Shown here: positions 34,866 through 43,652 of the stretch, piece by piece
How the letters are laid out: each line of letters starts with the position of its first letter
Position numbering within the stretch: position 1 is the stretch's first letter
The notes under the pieces: model-generated
Seen by the model: only the letters and a program-made list of their open reading frames with translations
What the model was told of the DNA's origin: nothing
Database searches by the model: none
Translations under genes and position numbers: made by a program
DNA from: Pseudomonas shirazensis
GTDB taxonomy: Bacteria; Pseudomonadota; Gammaproteobacteria; Pseudomonadales; Pseudomonadaceae
Assembly: GCF_014268785.2 (NCBI RefSeq)
Contig: NZ_JABWRD020000003.1
Span: forward strand, 310,001-374,000
DNA: 64,000 nucleotides
Direction of reading: 5' to 3'

Positions 34866-35851
34866 GTGCGGTTCTCGGCCATCTGATAGGCGGTGTGTAG
34901 CGCGACGCGCAGGCTGCCGGTGTCGACCTGGCCGCTGCCGGCGAGGTCCAGGGCGGTGCCGTGATCGACCGAGGTGCGGATGATCGGCAAGCCCAGGGTG
35001 ACGTTGACCGCTGCGCCAAAGCCCTTGTACTTGAGTACAGGCAGGCCTTGGTCGTGGTACATCGCCAGCACCGCGTCGCAGTGCTGCAGATATTTTGGGG
35101 TAAACAGGGTATCGGCCGGCAGCGGGCCGCGCAGGTCCATGCCTTCGTTGCGCAGGCGCTGCAGTGCAGGCTCGATGATGTCGATTTCTTCGCGGCCCAG
35201 GTGGCCGCCTTCGCCGGCATGCGGGTTGAGGCCGCAGACCAGGATGCGCGGGTTGGCGATGCCGAACTTGTCGCGCAGGTCGGCATGCAGGATGCGCGTA
35301 ACCCGCTCGAGGCGTTCAGCGGTGATTGCGTCGGCAATCTCGCGCAGCGGCAGATGGGTGGTTACCAGGGCAACGCGCAGGTCGCCGGTGGCAAGCATCA
35401 TCACCACTTGTGCGGTGTGGGTCAGCTCGGCGAGAAACTCGGTATGCCCGGAGAATGGGATACCGCTCTCGTTGATCACGCCCTTGTGCACCGGCGCGGT
35501 GATCATCCCGGCAAAGCTGCCATCAAGGCAGCCGTTGCCGGCGCGGGTCAGGGTCTGCAGCACGAATGCGGCGTTGGCCTGATCGAGCTGGCCGGCCACA
35601 GCCGCTGTCGCCAGCGGTGTATCCCAGACATACAGGCTGCCGGCCGGTGCTGGTTGCTCGGGCCAGTTGCCCGGCGCGACTGTCAACAGGTCGACAGCCA
35701 ACCCCAGCTGGGTGGCCCGCTCGGCGAGCAGGTCACGGCTGGTGATGGCAATCAGGGGGTGGGGCTGGGCTTCGCTGGCGAGCAGCAGGCACAGGTCGGG
35801 ACCTATGCCGGCCGGCTCGCCGGGAGTAACGGCGAAGCGCAGGGGCTTCAC
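34862..35851 (-). CDS. pdxA: 4-hydroxythreonine-4-phosphate dehydrogenase PdxA
   Basis: 329 aa. PdxA oxidises 4-phosphohydroxy-threonine in the pyridoxal phosphate pathway with NAD and a divalent metal. RFAVTPGEPAGIGPDLCLLL at the start, GHTEFLAELT, and the metal-binding histidines in NPHAGEGGHLGREE and MYHDQGLPVLKY are diagnostic. It is translationally coupled to surA upstream and rsmA downstream by ATGA overlaps. Confidence 0.97.
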   Translation of the reverse strand: MKPLRFAVTPGEPAGIGPDLCLLLASEAQPHPLIAITSRDLLAERATQLGLAVDLLTVAPGNWPEQPAPAGSLYVWDTPLATAAVAGQLDQANAAFVLQTLTRAGNGCLDGSFAGMITAPVHKGVINESGIPFSGHTEFLAELTHTAQVVMMLATGDLRVALVTTHLPLREIADAITAERLERVTRILHADLRDKFGIANPRILVCGLNPHAGEGGHLGREEIDIIEPALQRLRNEGMDLRGPLPADTLFTPKYLQHCDAVLAMYHDQGLPVLKYKGFGAAVNVTLGLPIIRTSVDHGTALDLAGSGQVDTGSLRVALHTAYQMAENRT

Positions 35852-37167
35852 TGGGCGGCCTGGTCGGCGCCAGGCAGCTTGATCTCAACGTAGGCTTCGT
35901 CGCGGATCTGGCGCAGCCAGGTTTGCAGCTCTTCGTCGTATTTACGGTTGCGCAGCACGCTCAGGGCTTGCTGTTCACGGGCCTGGTCGGTGCTGTCAGT
36001 GGCGCGGCGGCCCATGACTTCAAGCACATGCCAGCCGTACTGGGTACGGAACGGACGGGTCACTTCACCCTGTTGGGCGCGGGCCATTTCTTCGCGGAAC
36101 TCAGGCACCAGGCTGTTCGGGTCGACCCAGTTGAGGTCGCCGCCGTTGAGCGCCGAGCCCGGGTCTTCCGAGAAGCTCTTGGCCAGGGTGGCGAAGTCTT
36201 CACCGTTCTTGATCCGCTCGTAGAGCTTCTCGGCCAGTTGCTCGGTGGCCGCGTCGCTGCGGATCTCGCTTGGCTTGATCAGAATATGGCGCACGTGCAC
36301 TTCATCACGCAGGACGTTTTCGCTGCCACCGCGCTTCTCTTCCATTTTCAGGATGAGAAAGCCGTTGGGGATGCGAATCGGCTGGGCGATCTCGCCGTTG
36401 CTGAGGCCGCTGAGCATCTTGGCGAACTCAGGTGGCAGTTGACCGGCTTTACGCCAGCCCATGTCGCCGCCTTCGAGGGCGTTTTCGCTGGCCGAACGGG
36501 CGATGGCCATCTGCGCGAAATCTGCGCCTTGCTTGAGCTGCTGGTAGACCTGGCCGGCTTGCTGAGCGGCCGCCTGGATCGCTGCCGAGTTGGCGCCTTC
36601 CGGTGTCGGGATGAGGATGTTGGAGAGGTGGAACTCTTCCGACAGCTGCATCTTGCCCTGGTCGGAGGCGAGGAAGTTTTTCACTTCCTGCTCGGACACC
36701 TGAATCCGCTCGGCAACCCGGCGCTGGCGCACGCGGCTGATGACCATCTCGCGCTTGACCTGCTCGCGAGCATCGTCGAACGACAGGCCGTCACGACGCA
36801 GCGCTGCCTGGAACTGCTCCAGCGACATGCCATTGCGCTGGGCAATGGTGCCGATGGCCTGGTTCAGCTCTTCGTCGGTGATGCGGATGCCCGAGCGTTC
36901 GCCAATCTGCAGTTGCAGGTTTTCGACGATCAGGCGTTCCAGTACCTGTTGGTCCAGCGCGCCAGGCGGCGGCATGCCGCCGCCACGCTTGGCGATGGTC
37001 TGTTCGACCTCACGTACACGTTGGTCCAGTTGGCTCTTCATGACCACGTCGTTGTCGACGATAGCCACCACGCTGTCCAGCGGTTGTGGCGCAGCATGCG
37101 CCACGCCGGTCAGCAGTGCGGCGCCCAGCATCAGCGGGCGCAGACGATCAATAAGCTTGGTCTTCAC
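35848..37167 (-). CDS. surA: Periplasmic chaperone and prolyl isomerase SurA
   Basis: 439 aa from a GTG at 37167. The signal peptide runs about 1-28 (KTKLIDRLRPLMLGAALLTG, then VAHAA). The N-terminal chaperone domain follows (VVAIVDNDVVMKSQLDQRV). Two parvulin domains are recognised by FAQMAIARSASENALEGGDMGW and FATLAKSFSEDPGSALNGGDLNWV. SurA escorts outer-membrane proteins, including LptD, encoded just upstream. The longer open frame has no better start, and the chosen one gives the family length. It overlaps lptD by 20 nt. Confidence 0.95.
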   Translation of the reverse strand: MKTKLIDRLRPLMLGAALLTGVAHAAPQPLDSVVAIVDNDVVMKSQLDQRVREVEQTIAKRGGGMPPPGALDQQVLERLIVENLQLQIGERSGIRITDEELNQAIGTIAQRNGMSLEQFQAALRRDGLSFDDAREQVKREMVISRVRQRRVAERIQVSEQEVKNFLASDQGKMQLSEEFHLSNILIPTPEGANSAAIQAAAQQAGQVYQQLKQGADFAQMAIARSASENALEGGDMGWRKAGQLPPEFAKMLSGLSNGEIAQPIRIPNGFLILKMEEKRGGSENVLRDEVHVRHILIKPSEIRSDAATEQLAEKLYERIKNGEDFATLAKSFSEDPGSALNGGDLNWVDPNSLVPEFREEMARAQQGEVTRPFRTQYGWHVLEVMGRRATDSTDQAREQQALSVLRNRKYDEELQTWLRQIRDEAYVEIKLPGADQAAQ

Positions 37168-39967
37168 GAGTACGATAACCTTGAATGCCTTGGTCGAGGA
37201 AAGATTCGACCTTGTTGCCCACGACGCCACCGAGCCCTTTCAGGACGATTTGCAGGAAGATGCCGTGGTCGCCTTTTTCGTTCTGCGGAATTGCCTGGCT
37301 GAAGTCGTCGTAGTCGATCCAGTAACGGTTGATCAGACGCAGCTTCCAGCAGCAGTTGTCGTACTCGAACCCGCCCATGGCTTCCAGGGTGCGGTTCTGG
37401 TTGTAGTCATGCTGCCAGCGCGCAATGGCGTTCCATTGCGGCACGATCGGCCAGATCACCGAGAAGTCATGCTGCTTGATCTTGTAGTAGTCCTTGACGT
37501 AGTTCGGCTGGCCTGGGGTGCCGTAGTCGCCGCCGCCCACTTGCCACAAGCCGGTCAGCGAGTCGTAGCGGACCAGGTCGTTGCGGTAGCGGTAGCCAGC
37601 GTTGATGATCTTGTTCGGATTATCTTCCGGCTGGTAGTGGAACATCGCGCTACCCGAACGTGGGCTGCGGGTGTCCGGATCCCAGTTGTAGTCGGCATTC
37701 AGGCGCCAGTCGCGGTTGAAGGCGAACATGTATTCGAATGCGTACGGCGAGACGTTCGACTGCGAGTCCTGACGGGTGCGCCAGTCGATGCCTGGCATCT
37801 GCACCTTGCGATCGGCGAAGTACAGGGCCTGGCCAACGCTGACGCGCTGACGCTCGAAGCCGTTTTCTTCGATCCAGCGGTTGGTCAAACCGAGCGACAG
37901 CTTGTTCTCGTCGCCGATCCGGTCCGAGCCGCCGAAGCGGTTGTCGCGGAACAGCGAGGAGTAGTTGAAGTAGCTCTCACCGGTGTCGAAGATCGGGATG
38001 TCTTTCTGATCTTCATACGGAACGTAGAGATAGAACAGACGCGGCTCGAGGGTCTGGCGATAGTCTTTGCCGAACCACTGGGTGTTGCGGTCGAAGTACA
38101 GGCCGCTATCGACACTGAAGACCGGCACGTTGCGGTCCTGGCTGCTGGAGAACTCGCCACGCAGGTTGCGCGTTGCATCAGAGGCGTTAGCCAGGTCAGT
38201 CTTGCCCTTGCCATCCAAGTCCAGGTCATAACGGGTGTAGACGTATTTGAGCTTCGGCTTCACGTAGCCATAGCTGGCCTCCACCGGCAGGCTGATCGCC
38301 GGTGCGAAGTTCAGGCGAGTGCCGTTGGCACGGGCCAGACCGAAGACGTTTTCATCAAGGCGTCGACCCGGAGTGCCACCGGCTGAAGTGTCAAGATTAC
38401 CGTCCTTGTCGCGCACAGTGTCGTTCTTCAAATCACGATCGAAGCGTACAGCTTCGCTCTGATAGGTGAAGTCGAGACCGCCCGGGTGGTAAGGCAGCAT
38501 GCCGTTAAGGGTCAGCTGCGGCAGCTTGTCGTACGGAGTGATGCGCGAAATTGTCGCCATCTCGTACGCCTGCGCGTTCAGACGCGCAACGTAGCTGTCT
38601 CCACGGTAAGTCAGTGCGCCTTGCTGGTTGACCACTTCCGAGGTCTCAACGCCGATCTGCTCCGACTCCAAGTCTTGGTAGTAGAACGGATCGCTGATCT
38701 TGGTGTAATCGACTTCCGCCATCAGGCGATCATCGAGGCCACCGCGGTGCTGCCAGTTGATCATGTAGCGATCTTTCTGGTAGTCGGTCTGCTTCTCGCG
38801 ATCGTTGCTTTCGTCGTTCAGGTAGGCGCCGCCGAACTGACCTTCGCTGGACTTGGTCAGGTAGCGGAATTCGCCTTCGACCATCATGCCGCGTTTGGCC
38901 ATGTAGCGCGGGTACAACGTGGCGTCGTAGTTCGGCGCCAGGTTGAAGTAGTACGGCGTGACCAGCATGAAGCCGGTGTCGCTGCTGGAACTGAACGACG
39001 GCGGCAGGAAGCCGGACTGGCGACGGTCATCGATCGGGAAGTAGATGTACGGTGTGTAGAACACCGGGAAATCCTTGACCCGCAGGGTGACGTTGGTCGC
39101 AGTACCGAAGCCCGTGGCCGGGTTCAAGGTAATGTTGTTGCCCTTCAGCTGCCAGGCGTTGCTGTTCGGCTCACAGGTGGTATAGGTACCGTCCTTGAGG
39201 CGAATGATGGCGTTTTCGGCGCGTTTGGCGTACAGGGCGTTACCGCGAATGCGCGATTTGTGCATCACGTATTCGGCGTTGTCGACCTGGGCTTCACCGG
39301 TGTCGAGCTGGATCTGCCCGGCATCACCGACTACCAGCGCCCCGTTGTCACGGATCTTGACGTTGCCCTTGAGCTCGCCACGGTTTTCGGCCTGGTAAAG
39401 GTTGGCTTCATCAGCCTCGACCTGCATGCTGCCCTGGCGCATGACCACGTCACCGGCGAGGGTAGCGATCTGCTGCTCCTGCTGGTACTTGGAGACCTTG
39501 GCATTGATGTAGGTCGGCGACTCGTCCTTGGGCGTGGTGTCATCCATGCCAGGGCGGGTCGGCTCGATGTAGGCACCGGCGCAGTACGGACCGGTCTCGG
39601 CCAGTTGGGCAGCCGTGAGCTTGTCGCGCGGGACCCAGTCGAGGTGACTGTAGTCTTCGCTGCGCGTTTTCAGGCCGCGGCCCTTGCTCTCGGTAACCAG
39701 CATTGGCGCGGGTTCGCCGTCGACGGTGGCTTGTTCAGCCTTACCTTCGCCGGTCGAACTGAGCGCTGCGCCATCATGCACAGGGCGTGGTGGCAGGCTG
39801 TTGGCTGGTGTCTTGGGCTTGCAGTCCCAACCACCGGAGGCGGACACTTGGCAGTCAAACTGCTCGGCTGCCACCACGTACGAGGTGGCCAGTGGTTGCA
39901 GTACCAGCAAACTGCCTGTTACCAGCAACGGAAACTTTCTACGAAACGTGGGGGATTTCAATGCCAT
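37148..39967 (-). CDS. lptD: LPS-assembly outer-membrane protein LptD
   Basis: 939 aa from the ATG at 39967; the frame extends 64 codons upstream into the divergent amgK region and is not real there. LptD with LptE inserts lipopolysaccharide in the outer leaflet. A signal peptide (FPLLVTGSLLVLQPLATSYV near 10-30) is followed by the OstA beta-jellyroll (about 190-330, with repeated GDVVMRQGSMQVEADEANLY-type strands) and a C-terminal beta-barrel. Conserved Cys pairs are visible near the N-terminus (FDCQVSASGGWDC) and near the C-terminus (DNCCWKLRLINRYW), as needed for LptD disulfides. It leads the lptD-surA-pdxA-rsmA-apaG-apaH-glpE operon. Confidence 0.95.
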   Translation of the reverse strand: MALKSPTFRRKFPLLVTGSLLVLQPLATSYVVAAEQFDCQVSASGGWDCKPKTPANSLPPRPVHDGAALSSTGEGKAEQATVDGEPAPMLVTESKGRGLKTRSEDYSHLDWVPRDKLTAAQLAETGPYCAGAYIEPTRPGMDDTTPKDESPTYINAKVSKYQQEQQIATLAGDVVMRQGSMQVEADEANLYQAENRGELKGNVKIRDNGALVVGDAGQIQLDTGEAQVDNAEYVMHKSRIRGNALYAKRAENAIIRLKDGTYTTCEPNSNAWQLKGNNITLNPATGFGTATNVTLRVKDFPVFYTPYIYFPIDDRRQSGFLPPSFSSSSDTGFMLVTPYYFNLAPNYDATLYPRYMAKRGMMVEGEFRYLTKSSEGQFGGAYLNDESNDREKQTDYQKDRYMINWQHRGGLDDRLMAEVDYTKISDPFYYQDLESEQIGVETSEVVNQQGALTYRGDSYVARLNAQAYEMATISRITPYDKLPQLTLNGMLPYHPGGLDFTYQSEAVRFDRDLKNDTVRDKDGNLDTSAGGTPGRRLDENVFGLARANGTRLNFAPAISLPVEASYGYVKPKLKYVYTRYDLDLDGKGKTDLANASDATRNLRGEFSSSQDRNVPVFSVDSGLYFDRNTQWFGKDYRQTLEPRLFYLYVPYEDQKDIPIFDTGESYFNYSSLFRDNRFGGSDRIGDENKLSLGLTNRWIEENGFERQRVSVGQALYFADRKVQMPGIDWRTRQDSQSNVSPYAFEYMFAFNRDWRLNADYNWDPDTRSPRSGSAMFHYQPEDNPNKIINAGYRYRNDLVRYDSLTGLWQVGGGDYGTPGQPNYVKDYYKIKQHDFSVIWPIVPQWNAIARWQHDYNQNRTLEAMGGFEYDNCCWKLRLINRYWIDYDDFSQAIPQNEKGDHGIFLQIVLKGLGGVVGNKVESFLDQGIQGYRTREDQAY

Positions 39968-40097
39968 CTTATTAGTCCGGGCTTCCTGCGTGCCATCTGC
40001 CCGCGTGTGGGGCCGCACGCCTCTCGATGGTCTGAAAAAGATGCTGGATAATAAAGCATGACCCGCTTGACGGCTAGGGCCGTCGGAGACCCTTGTA

Positions 40098-41111
40098 ATG
40101 CCCGAACACGATCTTCGTCTAGAACTGCTCCAGGCCTGGCTCCAGGAACAACTGCTCAACCTGTTTCAACGCAACGGCTGGGGCGACGTGCCAGCAGGTA
40201 CGCTGACCGCCGCCAGCAGTGACGCGAGCTTCCGCCGCTACTTCCGCTGGCAGGCCGGCGAGCGCAGTTTCGTGGTCATGGATGCGCCGCCGCCGCAGGA
40301 AAATTGCGCGCCGTTCGTTGCCATCGATCATTTGTTGGCCAGTGCCGGCGTGCACGTGCCGACCATTCATGCGCAAGACTTGGCGCGAGGCTTCCTGCTG
40401 CTGGGCGATCTGGGCCACCAGACATACCTGGACATTATTAACCCGGACAACGCCGACGGCCTGTTCGCCGACGCCATCGACGCCCTGCTGGCCTTGCAGC
40501 GGCTGCCGTTGGACGCAGCGCTGCCGAGCTACGACGACGCCTTGCTGCGCCGTGAGCTTGAGCTGTTTCCTGAGTGGTATGTGGGCCGCGAGCTGGGCGT
40601 CAGCCTGAGTGCCGAGCAGCAGGCCAGCTGGCAGCGTGTCAGCCAGCTGTTGATCGACAGCGCGCTGGCCCAGCCAAAAGTGCTGGTGCACCGCGACTAC
40701 ATGCCGCGCAACCTGATGCACAGTGCGCCCAACCCTGGCGTGCTGGATTTTCAGGATGCGGTCTATGGCCCGGTCACCTATGACATCACCTGCCTGTTCA
40801 AGGACGCCTTCCTCAGCTGGCCGCAAGCGCGGGTTGAAGGCTGGTTGGGTGATTACTGGGAGAAGGCGCGGGTTGCCGGCATCCCGGTGCAGGCTGAGTT
40901 CGAGGCGTTCCACCGCGCCAGTGACCTGATGGGCGTGCAGCGCCACCTTAAGGTCATCGGTATTTTCGCGCGCATCTGCCACCGCGACGGCAAGCCGCGC
41001 TACCTCAGTGACGTACCACGCTTCTTTGCTTATATAGACGAAGTGATCGCGCGCCGGCCGGAGCTGGCAGAACTGGGCAGCTTGATCGCACAACTGCAGG
41101 CGGGCCGATGA
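40098..41111 (+). CDS. amgK: Anomeric N-acetylmuramate/N-acetylglucosamine kinase AmgK
   Basis: 337 aa of the aminoglycoside-phosphotransferase fold. The catalytic loop HRDYMPRNLM and the metal motif LDFQDAVYGP are clear. AmgK phosphorylates MurNAc at C1 in the recycling route that bypasses de novo UDP-MurNAc synthesis and so lowers fosfomycin sensitivity in P. putida and P. aeruginosa. It overlaps murU by 4 nt, the next enzyme of the same route, and is divergent from lptD. Confidence 0.95.
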   Translation: MPEHDLRLELLQAWLQEQLLNLFQRNGWGDVPAGTLTAASSDASFRRYFRWQAGERSFVVMDAPPPQENCAPFVAIDHLLASAGVHVPTIHAQDLARGFLLLGDLGHQTYLDIINPDNADGLFADAIDALLALQRLPLDAALPSYDDALLRRELELFPEWYVGRELGVSLSAEQQASWQRVSQLLIDSALAQPKVLVHRDYMPRNLMHSAPNPGVLDFQDAVYGPVTYDITCLFKDAFLSWPQARVEGWLGDYWEKARVAGIPVQAEFEAFHRASDLMGVQRHLKVIGIFARICHRDGKPRYLSDVPRFFAYIDEVIARRPELAELGSLIAQLQAGR

Positions 41112-41779
41112 AGGCGATGATTCTGGCCGCAGGCAAGGGCGAGCGCATGCGCCCGCTGACCCTGCACACCCCGAAACCGCTGGTGCCGGTCGCCGGCCAG
41201 CCGCTGATTGAGTATCACCTGCGCACGCTGGCGGCTGCCGGTGTGACCGAGGTGGTAATCAATCATGCGTGGCTCGGCCAGCAGATCGAAGACCACCTCG
41301 GCGATGGCAGCCAGTTCGGCCTGAGCATTCGCTACTCGGCCGAGGGCGAGCCATTGGAAACCGGCGGCGGTATCTTCAAGGCGCTGCCGCTGCTCGGTGA
41401 TGCGCCGTTCATTCTGGTCAACGGCGATGTCTGGACCGATTTCGACTTTAGCCGTTTGCGCGCGCCGAGCAAGGCGTTGGCGCATCTGGTGCTGGTGGAT
41501 AACCCCGGGCACCACGGCCGTGGCGATTTCCGCCTGCAAGGTGAGCGGGTGATCGATGGCGACGATACTCCAGGCACGCTGACTTTCAGTGGGGTGTCAG
41601 TACTGGACCCAGCGTTGTTCACAGGTTGCCAGGCGGGCGCGTTCAAGCTTGCGCCGCTGCTGCGTGCGGCGATGGCGCAGGGCCAGGTCAGCGGCGAGCA
41701 CCATCAGGGCCATTGGGTCGATGTCGGTACGCTCGAGCGGCTCGCCGAAGTCGAGCGCCTGATCGGCGAGCGCGCCTGA
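41108..41779 (+). CDS. murU: N-acetylmuramate-1-phosphate uridylyltransferase MurU
   Basis: 223 aa nucleotidyltransferase. LAAGKGERMRPLT is the nucleotide-binding signature, PKPLVPVAGQPLIEY the following loop, and NGDVWTDFD the metal-binding motif. It turns MurNAc-1-phosphate made by AmgK into UDP-MurNAc. It is coupled to amgK and one base before the DnaJ-domain gene. Confidence 0.95.
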   Translation: MKAMILAAGKGERMRPLTLHTPKPLVPVAGQPLIEYHLRTLAAAGVTEVVINHAWLGQQIEDHLGDGSQFGLSIRYSAEGEPLETGGGIFKALPLLGDAPFILVNGDVWTDFDFSRLRAPSKALAHLVLVDNPGHHGRGDFRLQGERVIDGDDTPGTLTFSGVSVLDPALFTGCQAGAFKLAPLLRAAMAQGQVSGEHHQGHWVDVGTLERLAEVERLIGERA

Positions 41780-41780
41780 C

Positions 41781-42545
41781 ATGTGGTGGCCGAGCACAGT
41801 GATTGGTGCCGGGGCAGGCTTTGCAGTGGCCAGTATTCCTGGTGCACTGCTGGGAGCCTTGCTGGGTCAGGCCATGGACCGGCGTTTGCGTCTGCAGGGT
41901 TGGGCGGACTGTCGCGAGCGCCTGAGCGGGCGCCCGCCGTTGCGTGATGATGAGCTGTTGTTTGTGTTGCTTGGGCGTTTGGCCAAAAGCGACGGCCGGG
42001 TGGCGCCTGGGCATATTCAGCAGGCGCGTCAGGAGATGGCCCGCTTGGCGCTGGCCGAGCCGGCGCGGTTGCGGGCGATTGCCGCGTTCAATCGCGGCAA
42101 GGCTGGCAAGGACCGCTTCAGCCATCACCTGCAACGCATCAAGCAACAGCCGCACGCTGCCGAAGGCACCTTGCGCGCCTGTTGGCGGATGGTCTGGGCC
42201 GATGGCCGGGCCGGCGCCAATGAGCGTGATCTGGTGCTGGCCTGGGGGCAACAGCTGGGCCTGAGCCGGCGCGAGGCGCAGGCGCTTTCGCTTGAGTACG
42301 AGCCGCGTAAAACCGGGGTCGAGGGCAGCACGCTGACCTACGCAGGCGCGCTGCGTTTGCTCGGCGTAGCCGCCGATACCGAGGCCGATCAGGTCAAGCA
42401 GGCCTACCGGCGCCTGCTCAGCCGCCATCACCCGGACAAACTGGTTGGCAACGGCGCCAGCGAGGCGCAGGTGCGCCAGGCAACCGAGACCACCCGCGAG
42501 CTGCACCAGGCCTACGCACTGGTGCGCAAGCGCCGTGGTTTGTAG
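41781..42545 (+). CDS. DjlA-like TerB/J-domain co-chaperone
   Basis: 254 aa. A hydrophobic, Gly/Ala-rich N-terminal segment (VIGAGAGFAVASIPGALLGA) is probably a membrane anchor. The middle (about 50-150) resembles TerB/DjlA (LFVLLGRLAKSDGRVAPGHI). The C-terminus (about 185-252) is a J domain with the essential HPD tripeptide in RLLSRHHPDKL, so it should stimulate DnaK. It starts 1 nt after the murU stop, so it is probably cotranscribed. Confidence 0.9.
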   Translation: MWWPSTVIGAGAGFAVASIPGALLGALLGQAMDRRLRLQGWADCRERLSGRPPLRDDELLFVLLGRLAKSDGRVAPGHIQQARQEMARLALAEPARLRAIAAFNRGKAGKDRFSHHLQRIKQQPHAAEGTLRACWRMVWADGRAGANERDLVLAWGQQLGLSRREAQALSLEYEPRKTGVEGSTLTYAGALRLLGVAADTEADQVKQAYRRLLSRHHPDKLVGNGASEAQVRQATETTRELHQAYALVRKRRGL

Positions 42546-42558
42546 CCACGGCCAGGGT

Positions 42559-43557
42559 TTATTCCTGCGGACTGAGCCAGCCGCGCACGCGGCGGAACAG
42601 TTGCTCCTGCTCTGCTGCCTTGTTGCCGGGCATGGCGATCAGCGACAGCTGCCGATACTGGCTGCCTGGCTGACGCTTGCTGGCCTGCAGGCGCAACTGC
42701 GCGGCGCGCTGGTCTGCGCTGCGGGTGGCAAAATACAGGTCGGCAACCGGCACCTTCAGCGTGGGCGTCAGGCTGAGCAGATCATGCTCGACCCGCGCCG
42801 GCGTCTGCGCCGCCACCATCACTAGTTTCTGCACCTGCGGCGGCTGCTTTTCGCTGAGGTAACGCGCTGCCCAGTAGGCGCCACTGCCGTTGCCGAGCAG
42901 GACGATGCTGCGCGCTTTCTGGCTTTGGGCGTAGGCCACGGCGGCGTCCAGGCGGGCGAAGATACGCTCGGCGTCGGCCTGATCGTTCTGTTCGCTGGCG
43001 TCGACCGCATCGGTGCTCTGCGCGGTATCGGGGTCGGCTGCGGTGGCCTGGGCGACGTTGGCGTTGGCATCGACCGGGGTGTCCTGCACTGCAGCAACCT
43101 CGCCGTTGGCTTTCTCGGCGGGCGCCGCTGGTGTTGCCTCGACCCGCGCCTGCGGGCTGTCGGCAAGCAGGTCAGGCAAGCTGATGCTCAGGCTGTGCCA
43201 GCCAGCATCGGGGAATTTGCTGCGCAGCGGGCCGACCGTATTGGGCCAGTCAGCGTTCTCGCCGGCGCCGGGGAGGATGATCAGCGCGCCTTGCGGATTG
43301 CTGTCGTTGGCCGGCTTCCACAGGGCCAGAAAGCTGTCGCTGCCCGCCTGTAGCATCTGCTGCTCGGCCTTGGGCACGCGCCGTTCGAGTGCTTGCGCGT
43401 CTTCCTGGCTGCGTTCGAGCAACACCGGGCGCACAATCGGCGCGGCGGCGGCTGCATCGGCCGGAGCGGCAGGTTCGGCAGCGGTCGCCTGGGCTGCCAG
43501 CGGCAGGAGTGAGCTGAGGCAGATCATTGCCAGCTGCGTGCGATAAAGTGTCAACAT
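42559..43557 (-). CDS. DUF3530 family exported protein, alpha/beta hydrolase-like
   Basis: 332 aa. A signal peptide (MICLSSLLPLAAQATAAEPA region) points to the periplasm. The fold hints at an alpha/beta hydrolase: GALIILPGAGENADWPNTV near residue 90 and IVLLGNGSGAYWAARYL with the nucleophile-elbow pattern GNGSG near 220. Between them an acidic, Ala/Asp/Gln-rich low-complexity insert runs about residues 137-196. The function is unknown. It is convergent with the DjlA-like gene and divergent from agtS. Confidence 0.85.
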   Translation of the reverse strand: MLTLYRTQLAMICLSSLLPLAAQATAAEPAAPADAAAAAPIVRPVLLERSQEDAQALERRVPKAEQQMLQAGSDSFLALWKPANDSNPQGALIILPGAGENADWPNTVGPLRSKFPDAGWHSLSISLPDLLADSPQARVEATPAAPAEKANGEVAAVQDTPVDANANVAQATAADPDTAQSTDAVDASEQNDQADAERIFARLDAAVAYAQSQKARSIVLLGNGSGAYWAARYLSEKQPPQVQKLVMVAAQTPARVEHDLLSLTPTLKVPVADLYFATRSADQRAAQLRLQASKRQPGSQYRQLSLIAMPGNKAAEQEQLFRRVRGWLSPQE

Positions 43558-43652
43558 GAATCAACCCAAAGCCAGAATGATACCGGCAGCCTAATAGTAT
43601 TTGTCCGCGACGGCCACGGCTGGTGGTCGCGCTTGCCAAGTCGAGCGTATAG

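Noticed and set aside
35923..40051. Long plus-strand frames opposite surA and lptD
   Set aside because: They mirror the codon pattern of the outer-membrane assembly genes and lack homology signals.
39968..40159. 64-codon N-terminal extension of lptD
   Set aside because: It overlaps the start of the divergent amgK gene and precedes the signal peptide, so it is not translated.
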